Assembly: GCA_002307715.1 (NCBI GenBank)
Contig: DBUA01000013.1
Location: 11,875 to 33,640, forward strand
Reading direction: 5' to 3'
Source: Candidatus Moranbacteria bacterium UBA1302
Lineage (GTDB): Bacteria; Patescibacteriota; Minisyncoccia; Moranbacterales; UBA1568
DNA: 21,766 nucleotides
The number at the start of each line of letters is the position of its first letter. Positions within the stretch are counted from its first letter, which is position 1. Below the pieces are notes generated by a model, which was not told the DNA's origin, did no database searches, and saw nothing but the letters and a program-made list of their open reading frames with translations. Positions 21,726 through 21,766 of this stretch are shown here, piece after piece. The position numbers and the translations under genes were made by a program.

Positions 21726-21766
21726 GCCCAAAAGAAAAAGTAGGAAACCACTACAAGCAGAAAAGG

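Noticed and set aside
1..21766. Alternative genetic code (TGA as glycine, as in Gracilibacteria)
   Set aside because: TGA is the natural stop of sufC, znuC and others at the normal family length, and no conserved glycine position reads TGA.
1..21766. CRISPR arrays, tRNA or rRNA genes, insertion sequences or prophage
   Set aside because: No spaced direct repeats, cloverleaf-like sequence, transposase or phage protein was seen; intergenic gaps are short and mostly explained by promoters and terminators.

Overview
This is a bacterial chromosomal segment of about 21.8 kb. It is densely packed with core-type genes in short operons on both strands, and the standard bacterial code fits: TGA ends several genes (sufC, znuC) and is not read through. 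Most start codons have no Shine-Dalgarno sequence, and the promoters I can find lie only about 20-50 bases before the ATG. With the gene content (compact Suf system, stand-alone SET-domain protein, GtrA protein, membrane protein with TPR tail), this suggests a candidate-phyla-radiation (Patescibacteria, Parcubacteria-like) genome. That placement is an inference; there is no rRNA or other marker in the window.

Layout. (1) 1-4206, minus strand: an RNA-modification/DNA-repair operon, read U32 family protein (trhP-like), ferredoxin, tRNA-dihydrouridine synthase, mnmA, mutY (cut by the window edge). (2) 4355-11533, plus strand: a two-part Suf iron-sulfur assembly locus. Part one is an Rrf2 regulator, sufC, sufB and a half-length sufD. 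Part two is sufS, sufU, a ferredoxin lacking one cluster cysteine, and a SufT-like DUF59 protein. Both parts start from an extended -10 promoter followed by the same inverted repeat (CAGAC, seven bases, GTCTG), most simply the operator of the Rrf2 regulator. Between them, on the minus strand, sit two unrecognised genes (7630-8124, 8298-8933), each with its own strong promoter, strong ribosome binding site and terminator. (3) 11627-13971, minus strand: a pseudouridine synthase, a SET-domain protein and a membrane metallophosphoesterase. (4) 14037-15132: an HxlR regulator and a nitroreductase, with a palindrome over the promoter. (5) 15123-19872: GtrA protein, znuB, znuC, znuA and zur on the minus strand, divergent from a COG0523 GTPase on the plus strand; one 17-bp palindrome is placed to control both directions. 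(6) 19953-21725: a multi-spanning TMTC-like membrane protein with C-terminal TPRs.

How it fits together. Iron-sulfur supply and use is the main theme: Suf machinery with its presumed sensor and operators, two ferredoxins, and likely cluster users (U32 protein, MutY). Zinc homeostasis (Zur, ZnuABC, COG0523) and electrophile/redox defence (HxlR plus nitroreductase) are adjacent. The most distinctive observations are the twin Suf operators, the reduced Suf components (short SufD, compact SufU, Rrf2 with two of three IscR-type cysteines), the two orphan genes splitting the Suf locus, an in-frame insert in MnmA, and the altered metal motif of the COG0523 protein. I saw no CRISPR array, tRNA, rRNA, insertion sequence or prophage. 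No gene-free stretch exceeds about 220 bases.
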